From positions 17,019,993 through 17,083,992 of the forward strand of contig CM033109.1 of NCBI GenBank assembly GCA_019321725.1: DNA of 64,000 bases, in the 5' to 3' direction. Each line of letters opens with the position of its first letter. Position 1 is the stretch's first letter. Of this stretch, positions 24,974 to 35,901 are shown piece by piece. The stretch is from Paulownia fortunei (taxonomy: Eukaryota; Streptophyta; Magnoliopsida; Lamiales; Paulowniaceae). Made by a program: the position numbers and the translations under genes. Below the pieces are notes generated by a model. It saw only the letters and a list, made by a program, of their open reading frames with translations, had not been told where the DNA came from and ran no database searches.

Positions 24974-25213
24974 AGGGCGTTTAAGTTATTACTGGATGTA
25001 AACCAGAGGAAGATTTGAGCCACAATCACAACTACATGTACATTCACATGTAAGTAGCAAATTTTTAAATTTTGTGTTCTTATTTTCAACCTTTGTGACA
25101 AAAGAAAAAAGCATGTAATAATTGCATTCCTTGTTCACACCTCAATAAATAACACCACACTTACTCTATTTTTGCACAACTCACTTAAAAAAAAGAATAT
25201 AAAAGAAAAAAAA

Positions 25214-25868
25214 ATGGAAGAGTTTTCCACTCGCAAATTCAATTGTATTTATGTCTTTTGTGGAACTAATTTAGGAAAAAAATGGTGAGTTTATAGGGGC
25301 AACCAATAAACTTGGCAGAACCTTAGTAGAAAGAAAAGTTCATTTAGTGTACAAGGGAGACAATTTGGGATTAATGAAGAGTACTGCTACTTCTGCTCAT
25401 GTAGGAGGAGTTAAAGTTTTAGGAGTTATCCTAAAACTTTTAACAGTACAAAATATCATAGGTATAATCATTGGAGATGAATTAAAAGTGTTACATATTC
25501 AAGATAGAATGCTTAACATGTTAAATAATGCAGATGCATTCATCACTCTAGCTGGCGGTTTTGGTACATTGGATGAATTATTTAAAATTATCTCTTGGGT
25601 ACAACTCAACATTCACCAGAAATTTATAGGTATTCTTAATGTTAATGGTTTCTTTGATGGTTTGCTATCTTTTGTAGATCAAGTTGTTGAAAAAAGTTTT
25701 ATTTCACCATCTCCAAGATAAATTCTCATTTCTGCTCCAATACCGGACCAACTGATTGATCAACTTTTAACATGTATGCCATAACCTAATCTAGCCTTGG
25801 CTCATGTGGATTGGTTCAACAAGGACAATGGTCAAAAACACAAAATGAATTTTACGCTCAGGTTGTGA
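25214..25868 (+). pseudogene. LOG-like cytokinin-activating phosphoribohydrolase, intronless copy inside a retrotransposon
   Basis: LOG enzymes cleave cytokinin nucleotides to active free bases. ATG 25,214 opens KFNCIYVFCGTNLGKK, the LOG N-terminus, which ends at TGA 25,286. The frame shifts after an A-run, and the rest is open from about 25,289 to TAA 25,719: TLVERKVHLVYKGDNLGLM, ADAFITLAGGFGTLDELF, and GFFDGLLSFVDQ. After two stops (25,719 and 25,782) the LOG C-terminus continues to TGA 25,866 (ILISAPIPDQLIDQLL, VDW, FTLRL). The span of about 218 codons is the full family length with no intron, although plant LOG genes have several. The family motifs PGGxGTxxE and GGGxxGLMG are altered (LAGGFGTLDE; KGDNLGLMK). 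It is dead as an enzyme gene in this copy. Confidence 0.85.
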
Positions 25869-25986
25869 AATTTATCCTTAATGGATTCAACGAATAGTGT
25901 ATATATTGTGTTGTTTCAGCTTTATTTTTCAATGAGTCACATTTCAGGTAATATCTTCTAAACTCTACTTTCATGCCTATTTTCGA

Positions 25987-26024
25987 CATTGGGGACAATG
26001 TCTTGATTAGGTTGGGGGAGGGGA
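25987..26024 (+). other. Athila/Tat-type G-rich motif after the cargo
   Basis: CATTGGGGACAATGTC followed by GGTTGGGGGAGGGG. Athila/Tat elements commonly carry a GGGGACAATGT ... TTTGGGGG block between the coding region and the 3' LTR. The second LOG copy has the same block at about 61,589-61,626. Confidence 0.6.
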
Positions 26025-27559
26025 TAGTTGATATCATGTTTTGTATGTTCAATGTGTGTTTTTCTAGTTTTTTTTTTTAAATTCAAGTGTGTTTTCTTTT
26101 TGGTCCATTGAAACCATGAAAAAATATGGTAGAGTAAAGGGTAACTTTAAATTCTTGAGATGTACCCCTATTTTTTTTTTTGCATAACATGAAAAGTGTG
26201 TGAAGTTTTTAACAAAAGTTTGTGAATTGTCAATTTTTTTTTAGTCGTAGATGTTCTTCCAACTTCAATAATTAAAATTAAGCACGAATAATGTGGTTTG
26301 ATTAATGATGGGTGTTGTTTTGGATTTTGATATTGTTCTTTCGTTAATATATTTTGTGATAATTATACTCAAATTATTTTGCACAAATAGTTATGTTATT
26401 CTGTGTGGAGACAAGCATGTCAAAATAGAAAGTTTTTATGCCCTCATTTTAATTATTACTTGATTTTTTTGACATGATAGGGTTGAGTGTTAGAATTTTT
26501 TTTTGGTCTATTGAGGCGAATGATTGATTGTGCACCACTTGAAAAATTATTAAGGTATTAAGATTTCTAGCACCATGACCAAATCAATTTGTTTCCCATA
26601 TGATGTTCCAAGAGAACATCCCCTATAGTGAGCCACTTTGAATCTTTCAATAAACAAGCATTTTTTTTTTGTAACCATATCATCTTACCTACCCTAAATA
26701 CACTATTATCCTACCCTTGTTTTAAAAATAATTTAAAGTTTAAGAGATATTCCATTGACAAGGTGAGCTTGCAAAAAAAATTTGGGTTGAAATAGAACAT
26801 AAGTGTGGGGGAATTTTTCTTCTAAAAAAAACAAAAAAAAAATTTGCAAAGTGTTAAAAATATTACGAGTTGAAACTAAAAATGGGATGTTGTAAAATCA
26901 ATAAGAATGATGAAGAGGGGTCCAATTCAATAACAGTACGCCTGTGTGTTGAAATTCGTGGTTTATGAGAATTCTTCAATGATATGATCTATGTCTCTAA
27001 CCCCATGAAATTTTTTATTCTTTAGCCACATCATTACCCATTGGCTCTATTACAACCTTTGTTGAAAACTTTTTGATTTTATGTGGTGTCTTTGGTGTAG
27101 TGGAGATTTGTACCAAAGGAAGAGCATATGACGTTTAAGTTTCCATTAGAGATTGGGTGATAGTTTTTGTGAGGTTTTATGGGAATTCATTTATTTGAAA
27201 TATGCATGGTTTCATCACTGTTGATATTAACTATTTACACATACACTTGAATATGCTTATTGTGGAAATGTATTAACTTTTGAATGAGTAAGAGTTATAT
27301 TCAACACTTTTTTGATTTCATTTCCTTATTACTTTGTTGTTTCCTGATAATAATAGTTAGAAGTTAGTTATTATAGGTGTTTATGGGTATCATCGCTGAA
27401 AACCCTTACGAGACTATGACTCATCCTTAATGGGCCACCTAAAGGTTTAAAAGCTTGTTGTATATGCTAAATGCAATCGTGATTTCCTACAAAAGTAGAT
27501 TAGTTTAGGTTTGTTTTGGACTTGCTCGAAGACGAACAAGGGTTAAGTATGCGGGAATT
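26025..27559 (+). other. 3' untranslated region of the LOG-carrying element
   Basis: Non-coding, with many poly-T and poly-A runs, ending in GTATGCGGGAATT, the likely priming purine tract just before the 3' LTR. Its first 250 bp match 61,627-61,860. No gene is seen. Confidence 0.6.
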
Positions 27560-28993
27560 TGATAAGTGCATATTTTAATATATTTTTATACTAAATCTTT
27601 TATACTTTCTTGCTTTATTTGTTAATACTATAGTTTTATTAATATTTAGTGTTAGAGAATCAATGAACAAAAAGAGATAAAAAAGAGCCAAAATAAAATC
27701 GAAGAAGATATTACGTTTCGTGAGCAAGTTGGGAGATAATATTTCATTGGATCAAAGAAGTATCACAATAAGAATAAAAAGGTCATTTTTGCCTAAGTTT
27801 ATCATGTGCAGATCAAAATATATGCAATATATCATTTGGACTTTACAAGTGATTGTGGGGCTTGCATTAAATTCAAAATAAGCATATTTCAAAACTTAAA
27901 TAGTTTTTGTATTTTGGGCATAACTCTATGTTCAAAAGCCCTATATACCTGAATCTTACTTCATTTGAAAATCAAAAGATAGAACTAGAATTTTGTTGTT
28001 GGAAGCTCGGCCAAATTCAACATTGATTAAAGTAAAAAATTCATCCAAGTAGGTGTATTGGAAAGAATTTATCTATGCTGATACATCTCCTCAAATCAAG
28101 CATAACTTTCTCCCTAATAGTTGGAATTAGGTGATTCAAGTTGAAAAATGATATCTACATCTTACATGTTGATCACTCTCTTAAATTCAACTAATTTCAT
28201 GGAGAAAAATATGTGAAAAAATTTGGATCTAACAAGAACATGTGAATTTAGAGCACATTTGAAATTAATTTGGAGTGAATTTGGAGATGCCAATTTAGGT
28301 ACTCTTCTACTATAAATAGGGGCTCTTGGATGACATTCAAGATACATAAAAATTCTTATAGGGGAAAGAAAGTTTTATTGTTGTCTTACTTTAGGTTATT
28401 TTTTTAGTAATGTAAGTTTTCTAGTAGTAATAGAAATGTATTCTCTAGTTTGTCTTCTATTTTTAGTCTTTTTTACTTTCATTATGTCTTTCTAAATTTT
28501 ATTGAGATGAGGAAAAAGGGTGAAGCTTTTGATGGAAGAAGAAGAATGGTTATAAATATGCATAATGTTATGATTATCTTAATACATAAATACTTGATTC
28601 CATAAATAAGTATTGGTATTAAGAGATAATTTACAAATAGTAAGACAATATTATGATTATCTTAATGCATGAGTTATTTAATAACATCTTCCCATTGGAA
28701 CCTTCATTATGTACGAATTCTAATTGTAGCATTTAAAAGAGGTAAAAAGAATAAATAATCGTTCCTCTATCCAAAACTCAAGAACGGATCCCTAATCCTC
28801 AGTACTTTTATTACTTTGATTTCTTAATTATAGCATAAACTTTTCTTTATATTGTAAACCACATTCAGCCAATCTTTTACAAAATATAAACCAAAAAACT
28901 TCAAATAACTTTCCTGTGGATCGACCTCGGACTCCAAAAAATTTATTACTTGACATAACATGCACTTGGGTTTGCAATCTTAAAATTGTAGCA
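27560..28993 (+). repeat. 3' LTR of the LOG-carrying element
   Basis: 1,434 bp, from TGATAAGTGC to TTGTAGCA. Its end, with GTGGATCGACCTCGGACTCC and GCACTTGGGTTTGCAATC, is typical of Athila/Tat LTRs and recurs inverted at 61,888-62,000. TATAAATAGGGG at 28,311-28,322 could be the TATA box of the LTR promoter. Confidence 0.85.
28311..28322 (+). promoter_or_regulatory. Possible TATA box in the 3' LTR
   Basis: TATAAATAGGGG lies mid-LTR, the expected U3/R position. It is a motif match only. A poly-A-signal-like AATAAG follows further downstream. Confidence 0.4.
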
Positions 28994-30214
28994 TAAAGAA
29001 CAAAACAAGAGAATAAAGAGAGAGAGAGAGAGAGAGGAGGGGGCTGATTTTTATGCAAGAATGCTAGTTCAAATTTGGCCCCTTTATGGTGTATTTATGT
29101 ACACCATGAAGTTTTGACCCAATCCCATTACGTCTTATCTTCCTTCCTTATTTATCTCTTTCTTATTTCTTTCTTTCTCTCCAAGACATAATCCTTTCCA
29201 ACTTTAAGTCGAAGTCTTTGATTCTCTAATCATGACACCATATTAGGCCTCCTAAGAGCCCATCAACCCTTGGACTTGAACTTTAATTAGTTAATTAAGT
29301 CTATTTAATTGATCCCCATCCATTAAACAAGCCCAATTTATTTAATTAATTGGTTCCATTAAGGCAACCTAATCAACTTAGGCCCAATTAAAAATAATCC
29401 TACTATTTTAGTTGGTTAAATTAATTTAACTCAAATTAATTTGAGCCCATTTAATTAATTGATTGAATTAATTAATTAATTAATTGAATTAATTAATTAA
29501 TTTACTTCCAATTGCCCTTGATCTCTGTTAGGTCTAATTAAATAATTTTATTAATTAGAATAATTAATTTAATTCATTAAATTAATTATAGATCAAGTTA
29601 ATTAATCAGCATTAATTAACTTAATCCAACACATTGGATCAAATACTAGATTAGAAGTAAATCATCTCAATTTGTGTGTGACCCATTAGATTCACAACTA
29701 AGGTAGTAGTGAGATTACAACTATTACAACATAGTGAATATATTAAAAATATATATTCTTGATCAATTAATCCAATTATTGATCAATCTTGAATTAACTC
29801 CTTAATTCTAAAAGCCTCACAAGTCAAGAGAAGTACCTTGCAGTGCATCTTGATTGCCTAGTATTAGGTGAGTAGTAAGTGAACCTTTTATGTTACGAGT
29901 GCTAAGCAAATATGATCCTTCTATCAATTAATCTCCAGATTAAAACCCTATTTTGACTTAATAACTATGATTTCATTTTAAGTAACATTGATCCTTTGAT
30001 AAAGCATTGGAAAAACTCTCGTCTATTATTCACCCTACCTTAGCCAAGATCTTCAAGATCAAGGGCTATGAAAACATAGGAGATTCATCTATTCCACTAG
30101 ATAGGTGACAGATCATTTGTTGGCCACTCATTAGCCTCCATACATGAGACTATACACCTAACACAAACCCTTTATGATTGTAATTCAATTAGGAAATACA
30201 TCAAAGTGTATAAT
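28994..30214 (-). repeat. Copia-3 3' LTR, second piece
   Basis: It resumes at the second TAAAG copy (28,994-28,998), passes a (GA)n run at 29,017-29,037 and the AATTAATT-rich block at 29,280-29,620, and ends at the lone LTR. The first two pieces joined align with the uninterrupted LTR at 62,686-63,200. Confidence 0.75.
29017..29037 (+). repeat. (GA)n microsatellite
   Basis: About ten GA units inside the Copia-3 LTR; the corresponding part of the LTR at 63,140 has only a few. Confidence 0.9.
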
Positions 30215-31880
30215 TGTTGGGTTAGCTTTACCAAGGGGCGATCATAACTGAAATTTTAAAAAAATTAGAACATGCATTTCAACGATTTAAATGCTACACC
30301 CCAGTGCACTTAGCAATTCATAACGACCACATGTTAACTAGTATTTTATATACAACTATTGTATATAAAAGAGAGTGTGTATTCTTACCCTTGTAGAACA
30401 CTTCAATTGATGTATGGTGAGAGGCAATCAATTTCCAGATTGGTGCAATACGTCTCACCTAAGGAGCCTAAATGTTCTCTCTCAAAACAAGTCCACAATG
30501 GACAAGAACCATCAGATCACTATTGTGCTAGTAATGATGATTCATTTTCTTAAACCAAAATAATGGAGTGTTATAAAAAGCACCAATTCTTAATCCAACC
30601 AATGGAAATAAGAGTTATGTTGACAGAATAATCAAGAACAATTTCTTGATTATTCTTGGAAGAAGATAAGAAGATGTAGAAAGTATGAAAAATAAAGAAG
30701 AAACCTTTTCTCATAATGGCCGAATTTTTCCTTGTTGTGTTACCAAAGGTTTTTTTTCAAAATCCTATATGTATATTGAAGGAGGCCAGGAAGTAGTCTA
30801 GATCCATAATCTAAAACTTTCTTCTTCAAAATGAGGCTAAGAAGTAGTCTAGATTCATAATCCAAAACTTCCTCCTCCAAAATAAGTAGCGGCCAATTTT
30901 AGCACATCTACCATGTGCATAAATCAATCATTATGGTAAGGTTGGTTGAGGATTTTGATTGATTCTTAATCAATTCAAAATCTTCAACCCCTTTCAATAT
31001 TGGATGACAATCATCCTTTAGAATATTTGCAAAAAGGTCCTCCATCTTTTAAATCTTCCAAATACTCTGTGGGCCTTTACTAATGGGCTATGAATTAAAT
31101 ATTTAGGCTTGAACTTTTAATCCAATTAATAAGTCCAACAATTAATTCTCAATTGATTGATTAGGCCCAAAATAATTTAATTAATCAAATTAATTAATTC
31201 CATCAAAGCTAATTAAATAATCTAATTATTTAATTGGCTAGATTAATTTAATAATTTAAATTAATTTAGTCTTTAGTTAATTAATTGATCATGTCAATTA
31301 ATTATTTCACTCGATTAGCTTCCTAATCAAATTAGGTTCAATTACTTAACATATTATTTTTGTGATTGTAAAGCAATTAAAAGATATATCAAAATGCTGC
31401 AGGGTATACAAAAGGCTACCATGATGCCTCAAGTCCGAGGACTAGCCGTGTACTATCGCAACATGAAAATTTTTATTTCGACAAGTGAAGCCTCCAACTA
31501 AGAATTTTCTATGGGTCAATTCAGTGTACTTGTTCTCTAACAAGCACCCACATATATGCACTTGTGTCTCTACGCTATTGCCAATGGAATGTGGCATCCT
31601 TGTCTTACGAGCATGCATTGCATGAGCTAGTCTTACTGGGCTATTTGATGTCCTGTCTCAAACAACCCTCGACCCAAAACTCATTTAAGACCAAAGCCTT
31701 AGAGACATATTCTATTATCGCCATCATATGCACCCTATAACTAAGTATGGTCTAGGGACTTTATCTGATTATCTAAGTGCAATCAAGATAAAGAAACGCC
31801 TATAAGTAATATATCGAATAAGATTGTCTATTTTAAGAATATAAGAGTAGTCATTAATTGATACGTCGGGCATTACTCTA
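30215..31880 (-). repeat. Lone Copia LTR nested in the Copia-3 LTR
   Basis: It begins TGTTGGGTTAGC (the complement of a family LTR end) and runs through the AATTAATT block to GGGCATTACTCTA. Outside it, the Copia-3 LTR continues on both sides. ATAAT precedes it (30,210-30,214) and follows it (31,881-31,885), a possible 5-bp target duplication, although this would leave the outer LTR terminus three bases short. No internal region is present, so it is a solo LTR left by LTR-LTR recombination. The open frame at 30,359-30,553 within it shows no known domain. Confidence 0.7.
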
Positions 31881-32380
31881 ATAATTATATTGTGCACAAG
31901 GCTACCATAGCGCCTCAAGTTGAAGGACTAATTATTGCACTATCGTAACTAGGAAATTCTTTTTTGAAAAAATAATATTTCCAATTGAGGATTTTCTGTG
32001 GGCATATTCGATGTACTTGTTCTCTAATAAGCATCCACATACATGCACTAGCATTACTATGCCAATGTCTATGGAATGAGATATTCCTTTTTCAAGCATG
32101 TATCATTTATGCGAGTCTATCGGGCTTATCGATGTCATGTCTTAATGAACCCCTAACTTAGAACAAGTTTAAGATTAAAGCCATAGAGGCATGCTCCATA
32201 AATGCCTTCATATGTGCGACCATGCTATGTAGCTATTTATGATCTAAGAGCATTATCTGATTAACAAAAATAATTAAAGATAAAGAAAATACCTTTTATT
32301 AATAAACTTCATGAATAAGATTATCTTTACAAGAATTTAAAATCTTGCTATTAATTGGCTCATCGGTCACTACTCTAATA
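31881..32380 (-). repeat. Copia-3 3' LTR, third piece
   Basis: It continues the LTR from GTGCACAAGGCTACCATAG to its outer start (CTCTAATA at 32,373-32,380). The complement of the purine tract, ATCTCCCACTTGTCC, follows. Confidence 0.75.
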
Positions 32381-34842
32381 ATCTCCCACTTGTCCTAGAG
32401 CCAGTTGCCCATGTATCTAATACCCATATTCTCAATCTATCTTTTAAATACTCTTTGAGCTAAGGAGGGTTAGTGGATTTGCTATATTTTCTATCAAGGA
32501 TACTCGCTGCACGTGAATGTTGCCTCTCCCAATGATTTTTCAGATCAAATAGTATCACCTCATAATGTGCTTAGATCTTCGATGAGATCTTGGCTCATTT
32601 GCTTGCACAACCATTCCATTGTTGTCACAGTAGACTGTAATTGGATCAACAGATGGAACCATATCAAACTCTTAAATAAAGTTCCTCAACCAAACACCAT
32701 CACATATAGTGATGTATTCAACCTCGGTGGTGGAATTCGCAGTTATTTCTTACTTGAAACTCTTCCAGCTGACTGTCCCACCATTTAGGGTGAATGCAAA
32801 TCTTAACAAACTTCAAATTATCTACATCAGATTGAAAGCTAGAACTGGTGGAGCCTTCTAACTTTAGTTCTCCATTATTGTAAACCAAGAAGACATCCTT
32901 AATCTTTCACAAGTACTTAAGGATTATCTTTGTGGCTTTCCAGTACTCTTTGTCTAGATTAGACTAGTATCTTCTCTTGACAGTCAAAGTATATGTGACA
33001 TTAGACCGTGTACAAATCATAACATGCATAATACTTCCAAATAGTGGATGCATAAGGTATGCAAGTCATTCTTTCTCTTTTTCTGGAGTCTTTGGAGACA
33101 TAGAGTTCGAAAGAGAGACCCCATATCTTATGGGTAAGAATCCTTTGTTAGACTCTTCCATGATAAACCTCTTTAGTATTTTATCTATATACATGGATTG
33201 GGATAGTCCAATTATCCTGTTGGATCTTTCCCTATAGATCTTAATCCCTAAGATATAAGATGTTTCTCCCATTTTTTTCATGGAGAATTGAGTAGACAAC
33301 TAAATCTTTGTTGACTGCAATATTCTCACATCATTCCATATGAGTACGATGTCATCAACATAAAGCACAGTAAACGTCATCGCACTCCTAGTAACCTTCT
33401 TATACACACATAGTTCATCCTGATTCTAGAGAAAACCAAACATTTTGATTACCTCATAGAATCAAAGGTTCCAGCTTTGGAAAGCTTATTTGAGTCCATA
33501 AATGAATCTTTGGAACTTGCAAAACTTTTACTCATTTCCACTGGATACGAAGCACTTTGGCTACCTTATATAGATCTCTTCCTTAATACTCCCATTGAGG
33601 AAGATGGTTTTCACATCTATTTACCATATCTCATAGTCATAATATACTGATAGGCAAACAATATCCAAATAGATTTTAGCATCGCCAATGGTGAGAAGGT
33701 TTGCTCATAGTTAATTCCTTACCTTTGAGTATAACCCTTCACAACCAATTATGCCTTATAGGTCACTATCTCTCCATCTACTCTAAGTTTCTATTTGTTG
33801 ATCTATTTACGACCAATGGATACAATACCCTGTGATGGGTCCACGAAGGTTCAATCTCATTAGAGTACATGGAGTTCATTTCTGCTTGCATGGCCTCTTG
33901 TCGTCTTCCCAAATTGATTTCAGATATTACTTCTCCATAATTCCTTGGATCACTATCTAAAGAGTCCTCTTTCTTGTTGTTCTATAGCAAAAGACCATAC
34001 TCTCCAGTGGCCTTGAGATTCTTTTGGATCTCCTAAGAGGATATGTGATAGATGTGTTAGTTGGTGGTGGTTTTGGCACTATTGCCTCTTATGGGATGTT
34101 TTATGGTTCTAGAATTTCTTCAAGTTCTACAACTTCACCTTTTATCCAATAGAAACTCCTTCTATAGGAATGTGGCATTCCTCGAAACAAACACCTTTTT
34201 GTTTCAAAGGGTCATAGAAATAGTATCCAATGAATTATATTGGATACTTCACAAACTTATATAAGATGGATTTAGGATCTAACTTATCTCCCACTAGTTG
34301 CTTCACATAAGCAGTGTAACTCCATATTCTAAGGTATTTGTATGAAGTGGTCTTGCCACACCACATCTTATTTGGTGTTTTGAGTATCGATGTACTTGTC
34401 ACTCTGGTTAATAGAACTGCTGTTGTTTCCAGAGAAAGAATAAAAAAAGAATCCTACTGAAACTCATCATGGACAAAACCATATCTAACAGGATTTGGTT
34501 CCTTAGTTAGCAACCCCATTGAGTTGTGGAGTTGTAGGCAAAGTCAACTGTGAGAGAATCTCATTCTCTTTTAGATAATCAAGAAACTCCAAGCCTAAAT
34601 ACTTGCCTCCTTGATCAGATTGAAGAATCTTAATTCTTCGCCCAGTTTATTTTTCCACTTCATGCCTAATTGTCAATGTCCACAGTTGACTTCAACAAAT
34701 ATAAATTTGAACCACAAACCTTTCTAATTTAAAACTCTATTTAGAACATTTTTCTAAATCATTGGGCAAGTCAATTCTTGCATTACTCTTTCAATGCCCC
34801 AACATTCCGCAGTAGTGGCATGAACTTATCTTATCCAGACTA
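32381..34842 (-). pseudogene. Copia-3 pol and gag-end remnant
   Basis: Minus-strand order from the right: gag CCHC knuckle remnant near 34,770-34,830 (CHYCGMLGH, then a stop in place of Trp and a lost base), a deletion junction near 34,680, integrase, RT and RNase H. The best frame is 33,299-33,066, with TSYILGIKIYRERSNRIIGL and MYIDKILKRF. Numerous stops are present. The gag knuckle is only tens of bases from the N gap, so the assembly breaks inside gag. Confidence 0.75.
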
Positions 34843-34942
34843 NNNNNNNNNNNNNNNNNNNNNNNNNNNNNNNNNNNNNNNNNNNNNNNNNNNNNNNNNN
34901 NNNNNNNNNNNNNNNNNNNNNNNNNNNNNNNNNNNNNNNNNN
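34843..34942. other. Assembly gap, 100 N
   Basis: Exactly 100 N, a placeholder size. It lies inside Copia-3, whose gag start, leader and 5' LTR are otherwise unaccounted for. Confidence 0.95.
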
Positions 34943-35901
34943 GTTCCAATCGCAATGCATGCTAGTGAACAATGCCTGAAGCTTTTCAGATTGCATGCTC
35001 CTCCGGCCTTGGCCCTAATATATAACTATATACACACGTTAATGGTATATGATCAACTGGTTCTTGCTTGTTTTGTGGCGTCCTTGTAGGCTATTTCATG
35101 GCCTCCAGGAGACATAGTATGAAAACTCAGATGGTCTCCCTCATTTATCCATCTGGGATATTTTCAGATTTTCTTTATTTTTACCTAAGCAGGTCTCTTG
35201 TTGACCATCTATATGGAGTATCATTACCTATATCCATTGCCGATCTTCAATAAATATGCATAGAAAGAAATGCATTAACTAAAATGATCTTTTCTTACAC
35301 CGGAAAAGGTAAATTAAGAATCAGTGATAGACAAAAATGGAAAACCTGCTCTGGCGTACTAAGCTGTCAGTATTTCTACAATACCACACACAATGAAGAC
35401 TGTAAATATAACCCCCATAACTGCAGATGGAAAACCCTGCCATCTTAAAGGTAAAACTTATTATAGTATGACTTTTGAGTGCCAGTATATGTGCGAACTT
35501 GTTACGTTGCCTGCTCTTAACAAAATTATATGCACAAAAGTTAGACCAAAAATGGAAGAGGGAAGCTGTATCACAATGGTACAACACCAACAAAGATACA
35601 AATAATTTACCAAATCAAGCGCCAGTATATTTTAAACTAATAGAGAAGTAATTTTGGTATCAATACCAAAATCTTCCACGGGTATTGTAAATGAAATTCT
35701 ACATGAGTCAAGATTCATTAAAACTTAACTCAACACATTGGAGCCAAAACTCTGTATGTACATGTGGGCATCACAACTCATTCTAATTTTTTTGAGTTCT
35801 CATTCAATAAGAGAGACCAAAGACTATGAATAAGATAATAAAAGTTCTCTGGTTTTCCTCTGAACTGAGCATTCAAGCCATTTGGCATTTCTCCAACAAA
35901 A
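34943..35901 (-). other. Downstream flank of TFIIA-L
   Basis: No recognisable gene or repeat. The part next to 35,902 probably holds the TFIIA-L 3' UTR on the minus strand. No clear AATAAA was found within the first 300 bp. Short frames at 35,068-35,605 lack motifs. Confidence 0.4.

Larger units (their letters stand above)
22371..28993 (+). mobile_element. Athila-like Gypsy element carrying a captured LOG gene
   Basis: The element is bounded exactly: TGATAAGTGC at 22,371 and TTGTAGCA at 28,993, with TAAAG directly before and directly after (22,366-22,370 and 28,994-28,998). Removing it rejoins a Copia LTR that aligns with uninterrupted copies. Order: partial 5' LTR, C-terminal integrase piece, 2-kb spacer with an unknown ORF and an inserted chromovirus fragment, LOG pseudogene, Athila/Tat-style G-rich region, and full 3' LTR. 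PBS, gag, protease, RT and most of integrase are deleted, so this copy could only have moved before that deletion or with help. LOG occupies the place where some Athila elements have an extra ORF after pol. Confidence 0.85.
21897..34842 (-). mobile_element. Copia-3: Copia element with two nested insertions, cut by the assembly gap
   Basis: Minus-strand Copia. Its 3' LTR is in three pieces, 21,897-22,370, 28,994-30,214 and 31,881-32,380. Together these make about 2.2 kb, the normal family length, once the Athila-like element (22,371-28,993) and the lone LTR (30,215-31,880) are removed. The pol region follows to the N gap. The gag start, leader and 5' LTR are missing, presumably hidden in the gap. 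Pol matches across the family fix orientation and order. Confidence 0.8.

Noticed and set aside
25214..25868. LOG as a functional host gene
   Set aside because: It lies within exact retroelement boundaries, lacks introns, has a frameshift and two stops, and has altered glycine motifs.
22371..28993. The post-pol ORF region as an env-like gene of an Athila element
   Set aside because: The only clear protein similarity is to LOG; no signal peptide, transmembrane or envelope feature is seen.
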